Assembly (NCBI GenBank): GCA_900541795.1
Contig: UQLC01000008.1
Location: 43,092 to 107,091 of the forward strand
Length of the DNA stretch: 64,000 nucleotides
Reading direction: 5' to 3'
DNA from: an uncultured Collinsella sp.
GTDB lineage: Bacteria > Actinomycetota > Coriobacteriia > Coriobacteriales > Coriobacteriaceae
The position numbers and the translations under genes were made by a program. Below are positions 32,388-41,175 of this stretch, one piece after another. Below the pieces are notes generated by a model that saw only the letters and a list, made by a program, of their open reading frames with translations, had not been told where the DNA came from and ran no database searches. Position 1 is the stretch's first letter; each line of letters opens with the position of its first letter.

Positions 32388-34586
32388 CTAGCCAACCGTA
32401 TCGTCAGGCGTGGGCGAGGGGTCGGGAGTGGGTGTAGGCGTAGGCGTAGGCGTGCCGCCATCGCCGCCGGTCGAACCACCAGTGGAGCCGCCCGTCGAGC
32501 CACCGGTCGTACCGGTGCCGCCGGTGGTGTCGCCGCCCGTGGTCTCGGTGGTCGTGGTCGTCGTGGTAGTCGTTGTGGTGGTTTCCTCTTCGTCCTCGTT
32601 CTCGTCCTTGTCGTCGTTCTCCGTCTTCTTGGTGTTGTTAGTGCCGTAGAACTTCCAGACGCTGTTGTTCTTGTAGGTGGGCGCCGTTCCGGTCGCAAAC
32701 TCCTCGCGCTCGGTACCGGTCAGAACGGTGTTCATAAACCGCTTAAAGACAGGCAGGTTGGTGCTGTCGCCCAGCAGGTCTGTGCCGTATTTTTGGATGG
32801 GAATCTCGCCCGCGGAATAGCCGGTCCACAGGGCGCACGCCAGCTGCGGGGTATAGCCGCAGAACCACAGGTTGGTGGTGTTGTCGGTGGTGCCCGTCTT
32901 GCCGGCATAGGGCTGGTTGACGCTCAGGGCGCCGGCAGCACCCGTACCGCCGCCCTTCATGACGCCGGACAGAACATCGGTGACCGCGGCGGCCTCGCCC
33001 TCGGTAAGTACCTGTGAGGGATTGTCGGTGTGCTGGTACAGCACCGAACCGGTACGAGAGTCAATCTCGGTGATGGCGATCGGCTGGCGATAGTAGCCGC
33101 CGTTGGCAAACGTCGCGTAGGCGGCGGCCATCTCGAGCGGCGAGATCGAGCCGGTGCCGAGGGTCATGACGGGAACGTCCTCGATGTTGTCCTTGGCGGG
33201 ATCGATGCCGAGCTTTTTGACGAGCGAGATGATCTTGCTGTTGCCGACGGCTTCCGCCACCTGGATGTAGCCGGTGTTGGAGGAGTATGCCGTCGCCTGC
33301 TTAAGCGTGATGTTGCCATAGCTATGGTTGGCGTAGTTTTGGACCTCGGTCGTGGTGCCCTTGGCCTTGAGCGGCGAGTTGCAGTTGAGGGTGACGTTGG
33401 GGTTCATGCCGTTTTGGATGGCAGTTGCCAGCGTAAAGGCCTTGAAGGTGGAGCCGACGGGACGCTTGGCCGTGGCATGGTTTACGTGGTTCTCGTCGGC
33501 GTTGTAATCGTAGCCGCCCACCATGCACTTGATGTAGCCGGTCTTGGGGTCGACGACGACCATGCCCATGTCCAGGCCGTCGAGCGAGAGCGTGTCGAGC
33601 TGCTCGCGAACGGCATTCTCTGCCACCTGCTGCATCGTGGGGTCGATGGTGGTCTTGACGGTCAGGCCGCCCTTAAAGAGCACGTCGGTCGAGAACTCCT
33701 GCTCCAGCAGCTGCTTAACATAGGCGACAAAGTAGGGCTGCGAGTATACGTCAACGCCGCTGCCCGAGATTTCGGTCACGTTGAGGGTGATGGGCTCGGC
33801 CTGTGCGGCATCGTGCTCCTCCTGCGTAATGTGGCCCAGGCGCAGCATGTTGTCGAGGACCTTGTTGCGACGGGACAGCGCCAGGTCGGGGTTGACCGTG
33901 GGGTCGTACTGCGAGGGCGAGTTGGGAAGGCCGATCAACAGCGCGGCCTCGCTCAGGGTGAGGTCTGCGGCGCTCTTGGACAGGTAGGTCTCGGCGGCGG
34001 CCTCAATACCGTAGGCGCCGTGACCGTAATAGATGGTGTTGAGGTACATCATGAGGATCTCGTCTTTGGAGTACATGTCCTCCATCTTTACGGCGATGTA
34101 GGCCTCGCGCACCTTACGCTCGATGGTCGAGTCGAACTGCTCCTCCTGCAGGATGGTGTTGCGCACCAGCTGCTGGGTGATAGTCGAGGCGCCTTCGTGC
34201 CCGCCGCCGAGGGTTGCCACCGCAGCACGCGCGATACCCCACAGGTCGATACCGCCGTGCTCGTAGAAGCGCTCGTCCTCGACGTCAACGGTGCCCTGTA
34301 GCACGTAGGGGGAGACCTTGTCCTTGGTGATGGACTTGCGGTTTTGCGTGTAGAAGCTCGCGATCTTGTTGCCGTTGCAGTCGACGATCTCGGTGGGCTC
34401 GCTCACCAGATACGCGTTGGCGTCGGTGTAGTCGGGCAGATCGGACAGCCAGCGGTTGACGTTGCCGACCATGCCGATGCCAAATGCCACGCCCGCAATC
34501 AGCAAAAAGCCCAAAAACGAGAGCAGGATTATGGGCAGGGCATGCGTCTTTGAACGGCTGCGTCCCTGTCGTTGGCGAGGACCCAT
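32388..34586 (-). CDS. Class A penicillin-binding protein (bifunctional)
   Basis: A 732-residue protein; the ATG at 34586 follows GGAGG. The order is a basic N-terminus, a membrane helix (ALPIILLSFLGFLLIAGVAF, about 17-38), a GT51 transglycosylase (about 75-250, with EDERFYEHGGID and GASTITQQLVRN), and a transpeptidase with STFK near residue 379, SNTGY near 434 and KTGTTDN near 559. It polymerises and crosslinks peptidoglycan outside the membrane. The C-terminal ~100 residues are low-complexity (runs of T, then GGSTGGSTGG and PTPTPTPDP units), probably spanning the cell wall. That tail is encoded by short tandem DNA repeats. Confidence 0.93.
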   Translation of the reverse strand: MGPRQRQGRSRSKTHALPIILLSFLGFLLIAGVAFGIGMVGNVNRWLSDLPDYTDANAYLVSEPTEIVDCNGNKIASFYTQNRKSITKDKVSPYVLQGTVDVEDERFYEHGGIDLWGIARAAVATLGGGHEGASTITQQLVRNTILQEEQFDSTIERKVREAYIAVKMEDMYSKDEILMMYLNTIYYGHGAYGIEAAAETYLSKSAADLTLSEAALLIGLPNSPSQYDPTVNPDLALSRRNKVLDNMLRLGHITQEEHDAAQAEPITLNVTEISGSGVDVYSQPYFVAYVKQLLEQEFSTDVLFKGGLTVKTTIDPTMQQVAENAVREQLDTLSLDGLDMGMVVVDPKTGYIKCMVGGYDYNADENHVNHATAKRPVGSTFKAFTLATAIQNGMNPNVTLNCNSPLKAKGTTTEVQNYANHSYGNITLKQATAYSSNTGYIQVAEAVGNSKIISLVKKLGIDPAKDNIEDVPVMTLGTGSISPLEMAAAYATFANGGYYRQPIAITEIDSRTGSVLYQHTDNPSQVLTEGEAAAVTDVLSGVMKGGGTGAAGALSVNQPYAGKTGTTDNTTNLWFCGYTPQLACALWTGYSAGEIPIQKYGTDLLGDSTNLPVFKRFMNTVLTGTEREEFATGTAPTYKNNSVWKFYGTNNTKKTENDDKDENEDEEETTTTTTTTTTTTETTGGDTTGGTGTTGGSTGGSTGGSTGGDGGTPTPTPTPTPDPSPTPDDTVG

Positions 34587-34748
34587 ATATTGACCTCCAG
34601 GTATGTCGTGCCGGACGGTGGATGTGCCGTCGAGGCAGGATGGACATAAGTTATTACACGATAAACCAAACGGGGCGCGCGAGGCCTCGTGTATGCTGGA
34701 AGACGGCATTTTTCAGAGTGAATGCATACCTTGGTAAGGAGTTTGCCG

Positions 34749-36707
34749 ATGGCGATTCGGGCGATGGGGCCGAGCGGACAATACGAGACTGGATTGGATG
34801 CTGCCGGTGCGGCGCTGCCCGAGCTGCTGGCGCCGGCGGGCGGGCTCGACCAGATGCTTGCGGCCATCGCCGCGGGTGCCGATGCCATCTACGCGGGGTT
34901 GGGCGGCTTTAACGCCCGCGTGAGCGCGCATGGCTTTACGGATGACGAGTTTGCGCGCGGCTGCGCCGTGGCGCATGCCCATGGCGTGCGCGTGTACGTG
35001 ACGCTCAACGTGTTCGTGTTTGACGATGAGCTGTCCGATGCGGTGGCGTTGGGAGCTCATGCACTGGAGCTGGGCGCCGATGCTCTGATTGTCGCCGATG
35101 CCGGGCTGGCCTGCGCGCTGCGCACGGCGATTCCCGGGGTCGAGATTCACCTGTCTACGCAGGCGGGCGTTCACAGCGAAGGCGCCGTGCGGCTTGCCGC
35201 CGATGAGCTGGGAGTCGAGCGCGTGACGACGGCACGCGAGCTGGCGGTCGACGAGATTGCGGCGCTATGTGCCACGGGCGTGCCCATCGAGGTATTCTGC
35301 CACGGTGCGATTTGCATCGGCTATTCGGGGGCGTGCGAGTTTTCGGCCCTGCGGCGTGGGCGCTCGGCGATGCGCGGCGACTGCACGCAGCCGTGCCGTC
35401 TGGCGTACGACCTGGTGGACGAGGCGGGACAGAGCGTTGTCGCCGTCGAGGGAGATCGCCTGCTGTGCCCGCGCGACTATCTGGGTATTGCACATCTGCC
35501 CGAGCTTGTAGATGCCGGCGTGGCGTCGCTCAAGATCGAGGGGCGCATGAAGAACCCCGATTACGTATTCAACGTGGTGCGGGTGTGGCGCCGGGCACTC
35601 GATATGCTGCGCGACGGCGCGTGGGACCCCGATGCCGTGGAAGAGCTTGAACGCGAGCTGGGGAGGTCGTTTAACCGTGGGTTTACCGATACGTACCTGC
35701 GAGGGCGTTCGGGTGCCGAGCTGATGAGCTTTGAGCGCGCAATTAACCAGGGCGTGCGCGTGGGGCGTTTGGTCGCTGTGGGCCACGAAGAGGTGACCGT
35801 TGAGCTCGACGCCGCCGTGGCGGCGGGTGACACGCTCGAGATTCGGTTCTATCCGGGTGCCGACGCGCGTCCCGATGTGCCCAAGCGCTGGCCGCAGGTG
35901 CCCTGCCCGGTGGATGCCGCAGCGGGGAAGCGCGTCGTCGTGCATTGCAAGCGTAAGGTGGACACGGGCTGCGAGGTATACCTGATTCGCAGCGCCGGCG
36001 TGTTGGATCAGACGGCGGCGGTGTTGGAGCGCATGCGGGCCGAGGCGGATGCGATTGCGCCCGTTGCGCGTGCCGTCGAGGTACTGCTCTTTGAGGGCGT
36101 TGCGGTGGATGGCGGTGCATCGACGGAGTTGGTGGAGTGCGCGGTTCCCACTCGCATGGTTTTTGCTTGGCAGCTGATGGATGCCGACCCGCGCGGGGAA
36201 CTCGATTTGTCCGACGCCGTTGTGGTGCTTGACGAGGTGTGCCGCGCGAGTGACGCTGACTGGACCCGCTCACTGATGCAGCGTGCCGGGCGCGTCGTCT
36301 GCCGCAACCTGGGACAGGTGGTGATCGCTCGCGAGCTGGGCGTGACGTTTGACGTGGCGGCGCCGGTGTTCTGCGCGAATCGGGCCACGCTTACCTGGCT
36401 GCGCGGACTCGGTGCGGGGCGGGTGTACTTGCCGGCCGAGTTGCTCGGCAATGATGCGGAGCGTATTGCCGAACTGGCTGCTGAACCCGGCGTCTTGGGT
36501 CCGGTCGACGCCGACCGTCCCGAGCTTATGGTGTGCGAGCACTGCCTGCTGACCGCCGAGGGCGTCTGCGCCACCGATGCGACGGGACAGGTCCGTTGCC
36601 GCGACTGCTTGCGTCGTCGGCAGGCACGCTATCTGGTCGAGCGTGACGGTACGCGTCTGCCAGTTGCCGTTGACGCATGCGGCAGGACGAGGATTTTCCT
36701 GTCGTAG
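34749..36707 (+). CDS. Peptidase U32-family protein (TrhP/RlhA-like RNA hydroxylation factor)
   Basis: A 652-residue protein from the ATG at 34749 (AAGGAG upstream). The U32 signature is VFCHGAICIGYSGACEFS followed by RGDCTQPCR, where cysteines serve iron-sulfur binding in the RlhA/TrhP group; LLAPAGGLDQMLAAIAAGAD opens the TIM-barrel-like domain. A C-terminal CEHCLLTAEGVCATD...RCRDC cluster could bind another metal. E. coli relatives hydroxylate tRNA or 23S rRNA using prephenate; older annotations call them collagenase-like proteases. Which role applies here is not clear. It diverges from the PBP gene. Confidence 0.85.
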   Translation: MAIRAMGPSGQYETGLDAAGAALPELLAPAGGLDQMLAAIAAGADAIYAGLGGFNARVSAHGFTDDEFARGCAVAHAHGVRVYVTLNVFVFDDELSDAVALGAHALELGADALIVADAGLACALRTAIPGVEIHLSTQAGVHSEGAVRLAADELGVERVTTARELAVDEIAALCATGVPIEVFCHGAICIGYSGACEFSALRRGRSAMRGDCTQPCRLAYDLVDEAGQSVVAVEGDRLLCPRDYLGIAHLPELVDAGVASLKIEGRMKNPDYVFNVVRVWRRALDMLRDGAWDPDAVEELERELGRSFNRGFTDTYLRGRSGAELMSFERAINQGVRVGRLVAVGHEEVTVELDAAVAAGDTLEIRFYPGADARPDVPKRWPQVPCPVDAAAGKRVVVHCKRKVDTGCEVYLIRSAGVLDQTAAVLERMRAEADAIAPVARAVEVLLFEGVAVDGGASTELVECAVPTRMVFAWQLMDADPRGELDLSDAVVVLDEVCRASDADWTRSLMQRAGRVVCRNLGQVVIARELGVTFDVAAPVFCANRATLTWLRGLGAGRVYLPAELLGNDAERIAELAAEPGVLGPVDADRPELMVCEHCLLTAEGVCATDATGQVRCRDCLRRRQARYLVERDGTRLPVAVDACGRTRIFLS

Positions 36708-36803
36708 GTGCCGCGTCGCGTCAGTTTGTTATCATAAGAGAGTTTATGGACTTCCAGCACCGCCGTTTTCGGCGAGGGTGCTATAGCAAAAGGAGGATAC
36801 CCA

Positions 36804-38015
36804 ATGCTGTCTGTTGACGAGCAAATGCGTATCATCACCTCGGGCGCCGCGCAGATCGTTCCCGAGGCCGACCTTCGCAAGAAGCTTGAGAAGGGCGAGC
36901 CCCTCAACATCAAGCTCGGCGTCGACCCCACCAGCCCCGACCTGCACCTGGGCCACGCCGTGCCGCTGCGCAAGATGCGTCAGTTCCAAGACCTGGGCCA
37001 CAACGTCACCCTCATCATCGGCAACGGCACCGCGTTGATCGGTGACCCCTCGGGCAAGAACTCCACCCGTCCGCAGCTTTCGCAGGAGCAGATCGAGGCC
37101 AACGCCGAGACCTACGTGAGCCAGGCCATGAAGATCCTGGATCCCGAGAAGACCACCATCGTGCACAACGGCGACTGGATTCTTTCGATGGACCTGGCCG
37201 GTCTGCTGCAGGTGTGCTCCAAGTTCACCGTCGCCCGCATTCTTGAGCGCGATGACTTTACCAAGCGCTACCAGTCTCAGACGCCGATCGCCCTGCATGA
37301 GTTCCTGTATCCCGTGATGCAGGCCTTTGATTCCGTGCAGATTAAGGCCGACGTGGAGATGGGCGGCACCGACCAGCTCTTCAACCTGCTCGCTGGCCGT
37401 GAGCTCATGGAGAAGATGGGCATGGAGCCGCAGATCGCGCTCACCATGCCGCTGCTCGAGGGCACCGATGGCGTGCGCAAGATGTCCAAGTCCTATGGCA
37501 ACTACATCGGCCTGACCGACGCTCCCAAGGATATGTTCGGCAAGACCATGTCCATCCCCGACGAGATGATCGGCAAGTACTATCGTCTGGCCAGCTCGCT
37601 CACCCCGGCCGAGGTCGACAAGATCGACGCCGCCCTGGCCGATGGTTCTGCCGACCCCTACGAGCTCAAGCGCGCTCTGGGCCGCGACCTGTGCGACACC
37701 TACCACGGCGCCGGCGCCGGAGACGAGGCTCAGGCCGAGTTCGACCGCGTGTTCAAGGAGGGCCAGCTTGCCGACTTCCCCGAGAAGCATGTCGAGCTGA
37801 CCGTCAACGACGAGGGCCAGATCTACCTCGCCGGCCTGCTCAAGGACTTGGGCCTTTCGGCGAGCGCCGGCCAGGCTCGTCGCGATATCGACGGCGGTGG
37901 CGTCAAGATCAACGGCAAGGCCGTGGCTCCCAAGAGCTACAACATCGATCCCAGCGCCCTCAAACTGGGCGACACCCTCTCCGTAGGCAAGCGCAAGGGC
38001 TTCAAGTTGGTCTAA
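36804..38015 (+). CDS. tyrS: Tyrosyl-tRNA synthetase
   Basis: A 403-residue class I synthetase. The HIGH motif is LHLGH, KMSKS is intact (RKMSKSYGN), and a C-terminal S4-like RNA-binding domain is present (SAGQARRDIDGGGVKINGKA). The arrangement of HIGH and MGGTDQLFN matches the TyrZ-like group. The ATG has AAAAGGAGG upstream. I see no T-box leader. Confidence 0.96.
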   Translation: MLSVDEQMRIITSGAAQIVPEADLRKKLEKGEPLNIKLGVDPTSPDLHLGHAVPLRKMRQFQDLGHNVTLIIGNGTALIGDPSGKNSTRPQLSQEQIEANAETYVSQAMKILDPEKTTIVHNGDWILSMDLAGLLQVCSKFTVARILERDDFTKRYQSQTPIALHEFLYPVMQAFDSVQIKADVEMGGTDQLFNLLAGRELMEKMGMEPQIALTMPLLEGTDGVRKMSKSYGNYIGLTDAPKDMFGKTMSIPDEMIGKYYRLASSLTPAEVDKIDAALADGSADPYELKRALGRDLCDTYHGAGAGDEAQAEFDRVFKEGQLADFPEKHVELTVNDEGQIYLAGLLKDLGLSASAGQARRDIDGGGVKINGKAVAPKSYNIDPSALKLGDTLSVGKRKGFKLV

Positions 38016-38044
38016 CGAGCGAGTTGACCTCACAAGTGCAATAA

Positions 38045-38078
38045 GGCCGCAGCCGGGAATCCCGACTGCGGCCTTTTT
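38045..38078 (+). terminator. Terminator after tyrS
   Basis: GGCCGCAG (38045-38052) pairs with CTGCGGCC (38066-38073), followed by TTTTT. Confidence 0.92.
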
Positions 38079-38141
38079 GGTTACGACGATCCCATGGGGA
38101 CGGAGGGATCATTTGGCGGTGCCGTTAAGCGGAGAGGCGTA

Positions 38142-38169
38142 TTGTTGACCCATCGTTTGGGCATACAAT
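38142..38169 (+). promoter_or_regulatory. Promoter of adenine deaminase gene
   Basis: TTGTTG, 16-bp spacer, TACAAT. Transcription should start near 38176, just before a terminator hairpin. Confidence 0.6.
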
Positions 38170-38181
38170 GGCTATTGGTTT

Positions 38182-38217
38182 GCTGCGGTGAAGGTCTGTC
38201 CGCTCCGCAGCTTTTTT
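38182..38217 (+). terminator. Leader terminator (attenuator candidate) before adenine deaminase gene
   Basis: GCTGCGG (38182-38188) pairs with CCGCAGC (38205-38211), followed by TTTTTT. It lies between the promoter and the ribosome-binding site (AAAGGAG at 38226-38232), so most transcripts should stop unless antitermination occurs. Confidence 0.7.
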
Positions 38218-38237
38218 CTACGGTTAAAGGAGTATGT

Positions 38238-40058
38238 ATGTCCGTTGAGGTCATGAGGTCTGTGATCGAGGCCGCCGAGGGGCGCGTGCCCGTCGACACG
38301 CTGTTTACCAATGCGCAGATTGTCGACGTGTATGGCCAGCGTGTGGCGCCCGGTAGCGTTGCTGTCAAGGACGGTGTAATCGTCGGCGTGCTCTACGATG
38401 GTCGCGACGATGCCGCTGGCACCTACGAGGCAACTGAGGTCATCGACTGCCAGGGTCGCTATCTCGCTCCCGGTTTTATTGACGGGCATCTGCATATCGA
38501 GTCTTCGAACATCCGTCCCGCCGAGTATGCTCGCATGGCCGCGACGCGCGGTACTACCACCGCCATTGCCGACAGCCACGAGATTGCCAATGTTGCCGGT
38601 CTCGACGGCTTGCGCTTTATGATCGAGGATGGTCGCCGCGCGCCCATCTCCATCAAGTACATGATGCCTTCGTGCGTGCCCGCGCTGCCCGACGAGCAGG
38701 CCGGTGCCGTTATTTCGGCTGCCGATATGCAGGCGTTTTTTGCCGAGCATCCAGGCGATGTCTTTGGTCTGGGCGAAATGATGAACCTGCCGGGCGTCTT
38801 TATGGCCGACCCCGAGACCTGTGCTCGCATCGATGCTGCCAACCAGACGCCGTCCAAGCAGGTTGACGGCCACGCGCCGCTCGTTGCCGGTAAGGACCTC
38901 AATGCCTATGCCGCAGCGGGCATTATCGCCGACCACGAGTCGACGATTCCCGAGGAGGCACTCGACAAGCTATCTCGCGGCATGTATGTGATGCTGCGTG
39001 AAGGCACGTGCAGCCATGACCTGGCCAATCTATCGCCGATGCTGCTGGAGAATCCCGCGCGCGCCCGCCGCTGCTGCTTTGCGACCGACGACCGCGCTCC
39101 CTCCGATGCTCTTTCGACCGGCATGATCGACAATGCCTGCCGCGTGGCCATCGAGGTCGGCGTCGACCCGGTGGTCGCCATCTCCATGGCGTCCCTTTCC
39201 ACGGCTGAGGCATTTGGCCTGGACCACGGCTGCCGCGACCCGCACGAGCTCCGCGGCGCAATCGCCCCGGGCAAGCGCGCCGACCTGCTGTTGCTTGATG
39301 ACCTGACGTTTGCCAAGGCTCCGCATCGCGTATATGCCGCCGGTGCTCTGGTGGCGCAGGATGGCACCTTTGTGGGCGAGGTCGCACCCGAGACGGCCGA
39401 TGTCGCCTCTCTTGCCGATGAGCTGCGTGCTTCCGTTAAGCTGCCGAAGCTTTCGCTCGACGTATTCGATTATGCCTTTAAGCCGGGCGAGGCCGTTATC
39501 GATGTCATCCCGGGTATGGCTATCACGGGTATGGCCCGCCCCGAGAGCGCCGAGGGTCTGCGCCGCATTATGCTGATTGAGCGCCATGGCCGCGGCGTGT
39601 CGCTGCAGGCCGAGGGCGCCGACGGCGACGGCCCCGCTGGCCTGGGCCTGATCGGCAAGCACATCGGTCGCGGCTGGGTGCGCGGTTTCACCATCACGGG
39701 TGGCGCCATTGCCTCTACGATCGGCCACGACTCGCACAACGTGTGCGTGGTGGGCGACAACGCCGCCGATATGATGGCCGCCGTTGAGGCCGTGGGCCAG
39801 GGCGGTCACGTGCTGGTGCGCAACGGCGAGGTCGTGGCGCGCATTCCGCTGGCGCTCGGTGGCCTGATGAGCGAGGGCACGGCCGAGGATGTCGCCGCGC
39901 AGCACGACGACTTTATGGTCAAGGCGCGTGCCATGGGCATCGAGCCGCCGCTCGACCCCATCATGGGCATCATCTTCCTGCCCCTGCCGGTGATCCCGAC
40001 GCTCCGCATCCGCCCTGAGGGCATGTTCGACGTCACGACCTTCACCTACGCCGACTAG
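38238..40058 (+). CDS. ade: Adenine deaminase
   Basis: A 606-residue amidohydrolase converting adenine to hypoxanthine. The ATG at 38238 follows AAAGGAG; an upstream in-frame ATG would run through the attenuator and is rejected. Metal-binding motifs are FIDGHLHIESSNIRP and ADSHEIANVAG, with FATDDRAPSDALSTG and DHESTIPEE later; the C-terminal adenine deaminase domain has GLIGKHIGRGWVRGF and GHDSHNVCVVG. It supplies purine salvage and may feed xanthine to the selenium hydroxylase pathway, though that link is inference. Confidence 0.95.
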   Translation: MSVEVMRSVIEAAEGRVPVDTLFTNAQIVDVYGQRVAPGSVAVKDGVIVGVLYDGRDDAAGTYEATEVIDCQGRYLAPGFIDGHLHIESSNIRPAEYARMAATRGTTTAIADSHEIANVAGLDGLRFMIEDGRRAPISIKYMMPSCVPALPDEQAGAVISAADMQAFFAEHPGDVFGLGEMMNLPGVFMADPETCARIDAANQTPSKQVDGHAPLVAGKDLNAYAAAGIIADHESTIPEEALDKLSRGMYVMLREGTCSHDLANLSPMLLENPARARRCCFATDDRAPSDALSTGMIDNACRVAIEVGVDPVVAISMASLSTAEAFGLDHGCRDPHELRGAIAPGKRADLLLLDDLTFAKAPHRVYAAGALVAQDGTFVGEVAPETADVASLADELRASVKLPKLSLDVFDYAFKPGEAVIDVIPGMAITGMARPESAEGLRRIMLIERHGRGVSLQAEGADGDGPAGLGLIGKHIGRGWVRGFTITGGAIASTIGHDSHNVCVVGDNAADMMAAVEAVGQGGHVLVRNGEVVARIPLALGGLMSEGTAEDVAAQHDDFMVKARAMGIEPPLDPIMGIIFLPLPVIPTLRIRPEGMFDVTTFTYAD

Positions 40059-40095
40059 TCATCGGGGACGTTCTTAAACGACTAGTCGTCGGGGT
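40059..40095. repeat. Inverted repeat, left copy (partner about 41130-41160)
   Basis: GGGGACGTTCTTAAACGACT recurs in reverse complement at about 41136-41156. The pair brackets the HAD phosphatase gene. Confidence 0.7.
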
Positions 40096-40189
40096 GGCGT
40101 GTCGCCTGACGCCGCGACCGTGAGACCTCTGGCATGTGTGAGCTATTTGCTAGGTCCTTGTAACGTTTACGCCCGCAGAGTCTTATTTG

Positions 40190-40251
40190 AGCTCCCTTTG
40201 GGTACGTTGGAATTGGATATACGTCCGATTCCATCAAGCCCGAAGGGAGCT
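40190..40251 (+). promoter_or_regulatory. Long leader hairpin overlapping RBS of HAD gene
   Basis: AGCTCCCTTTGGG (40190-40202) pairs with CCCGAAGGGAGCT (40239-40251) with one mismatch; inside it GGAATTGGA pairs with TCCGATTCC. TTTTCT and the ATG follow. The 3' arm contains the GGGAG that should act as ribosome-binding site, so the hairpin may act as a terminator or hide the start site. Confidence 0.65.
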
Positions 40252-40256
40252 TTTCT

Positions 40257-41051
40257 ATGTTTAAACTGATTGCATCCGATATGGACGGCACGTTGCTTGA
40301 CGAAAACGGCCAGGTGCCTCCCGAGACCTACGAACTGATTCTGGCGCTACACGAGCATGGCGTGCATTTCGCCGCATCGTCAGGCCGTCGTTACGACCGC
40401 CTGTGCGAGTTCTTTGCACCTGTTCGCGACAAGATGGACTTTGTCGCCGCTAACGGCGCCCAGGTCTACGCCGACGGTAAGATGGTAGACCGCGAGGTGT
40501 ATTCGCACCTGGCGATTCGAAGGCTCGCCCAGGCCGTCGCGACGTTTCCCAATCTGCATCTTGCACTTTTTGACCGAACCAAGTCCTTCTTGCTCGATGA
40601 CGAGTGCAAGTTCGTGCGTGAGGTCGATAAGGACCTTCCCAATGCCGAGCGCATTTGGGAGCTGCCCGATCCCAGCGTAAATATCATCAAGGCGAGTATC
40701 TTTTGCGATGACGGTGCCGTTATGGACAGCGCTTACGTACTACAGCGCGAACTCGGTCAGCTCTTTACTTTCGCGCCTTCGGGCAACGCGTGGATCGATG
40801 CCATGCAGCCCGGTGTGTCGAAGGCCTCGGGCATCGCACAGCTCATGGAGCACTATGGAGTCGAACGCGACGAGGTTATGGCGTTTGGCGACTCGATGAA
40901 CGACTACGAGATCATTCGCTTTGTCGGTACGGGCTGCGCGATGGAAAACGCGCGCCCCGCGCTCAAGGCAGTGGCCGATCGCGTGGTGGGTTGTAATCGC
41001 GACCACGCCGTCCAGCAGGAGCTCCGTCGCGTGCTGGAGAGTCTCGCTTAA
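40257..41051 (+). CDS. HAD-IIB (Cof-type) phosphatase
   Basis: A 264-residue protein with motif I DMDGTLLDENG, the SSGRR motif II and motif IV FGDSMNDYE, the set of Cof-type HAD hydrolases, which dephosphorylate sugar phosphates or flavin precursors. The large cap between motifs II and III is of the IIB kind. Convergent with another paralogue at 41176-42018. Confidence 0.88.
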   Translation: MFKLIASDMDGTLLDENGQVPPETYELILALHEHGVHFAASSGRRYDRLCEFFAPVRDKMDFVAANGAQVYADGKMVDREVYSHLAIRRLAQAVATFPNLHLALFDRTKSFLLDDECKFVREVDKDLPNAERIWELPDPSVNIIKASIFCDDGAVMDSAYVLQRELGQLFTFAPSGNAWIDAMQPGVSKASGIAQLMEHYGVERDEVMAFGDSMNDYEIIRFVGTGCAMENARPALKAVADRVVGCNRDHAVQQELRRVLESLA

Positions 41052-41053
41052 TC

Positions 41054-41160
41054 CGGCAGATGGGGACGTTTCTTTTCTGCCGACAGTGGGGGGGGGCAGT
41101 CCTTGCAGCTTTTTCGCGAAGAGTGTCCCCAATGACTAGTCGTTTAAGAACGTCCCCAAT
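41054..41160. repeat. Hairpin and right copy of inverted repeat between convergent HAD genes
   Basis: CGGCAGA (41054-41060) pairs with TCTGCCG (41076-41082), with GGGGACG in the loop. Downstream, AGTCGTTTAAGAACGTCCCC (about 41137-41156) is the reverse complement of the repeat at 40059-40095. The word TGGGGAC recurs several times here. Confidence 0.6.
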
Positions 41161-41175
41161 GACTACCCCCAACGA

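Noticed and set aside
36708..36803. T-box leader before tyrS
   Set aside because: Only about 95 bp, without the T-box consensus or a terminator/antiterminator pair.
38094..38237. Purine riboswitch before adenine deaminase, and an extended N-terminus
   Set aside because: The leader between promoter and terminator is too short for the aptamer and its conserved loops are absent; the extension would run through the terminator and has no ribosome-binding site.
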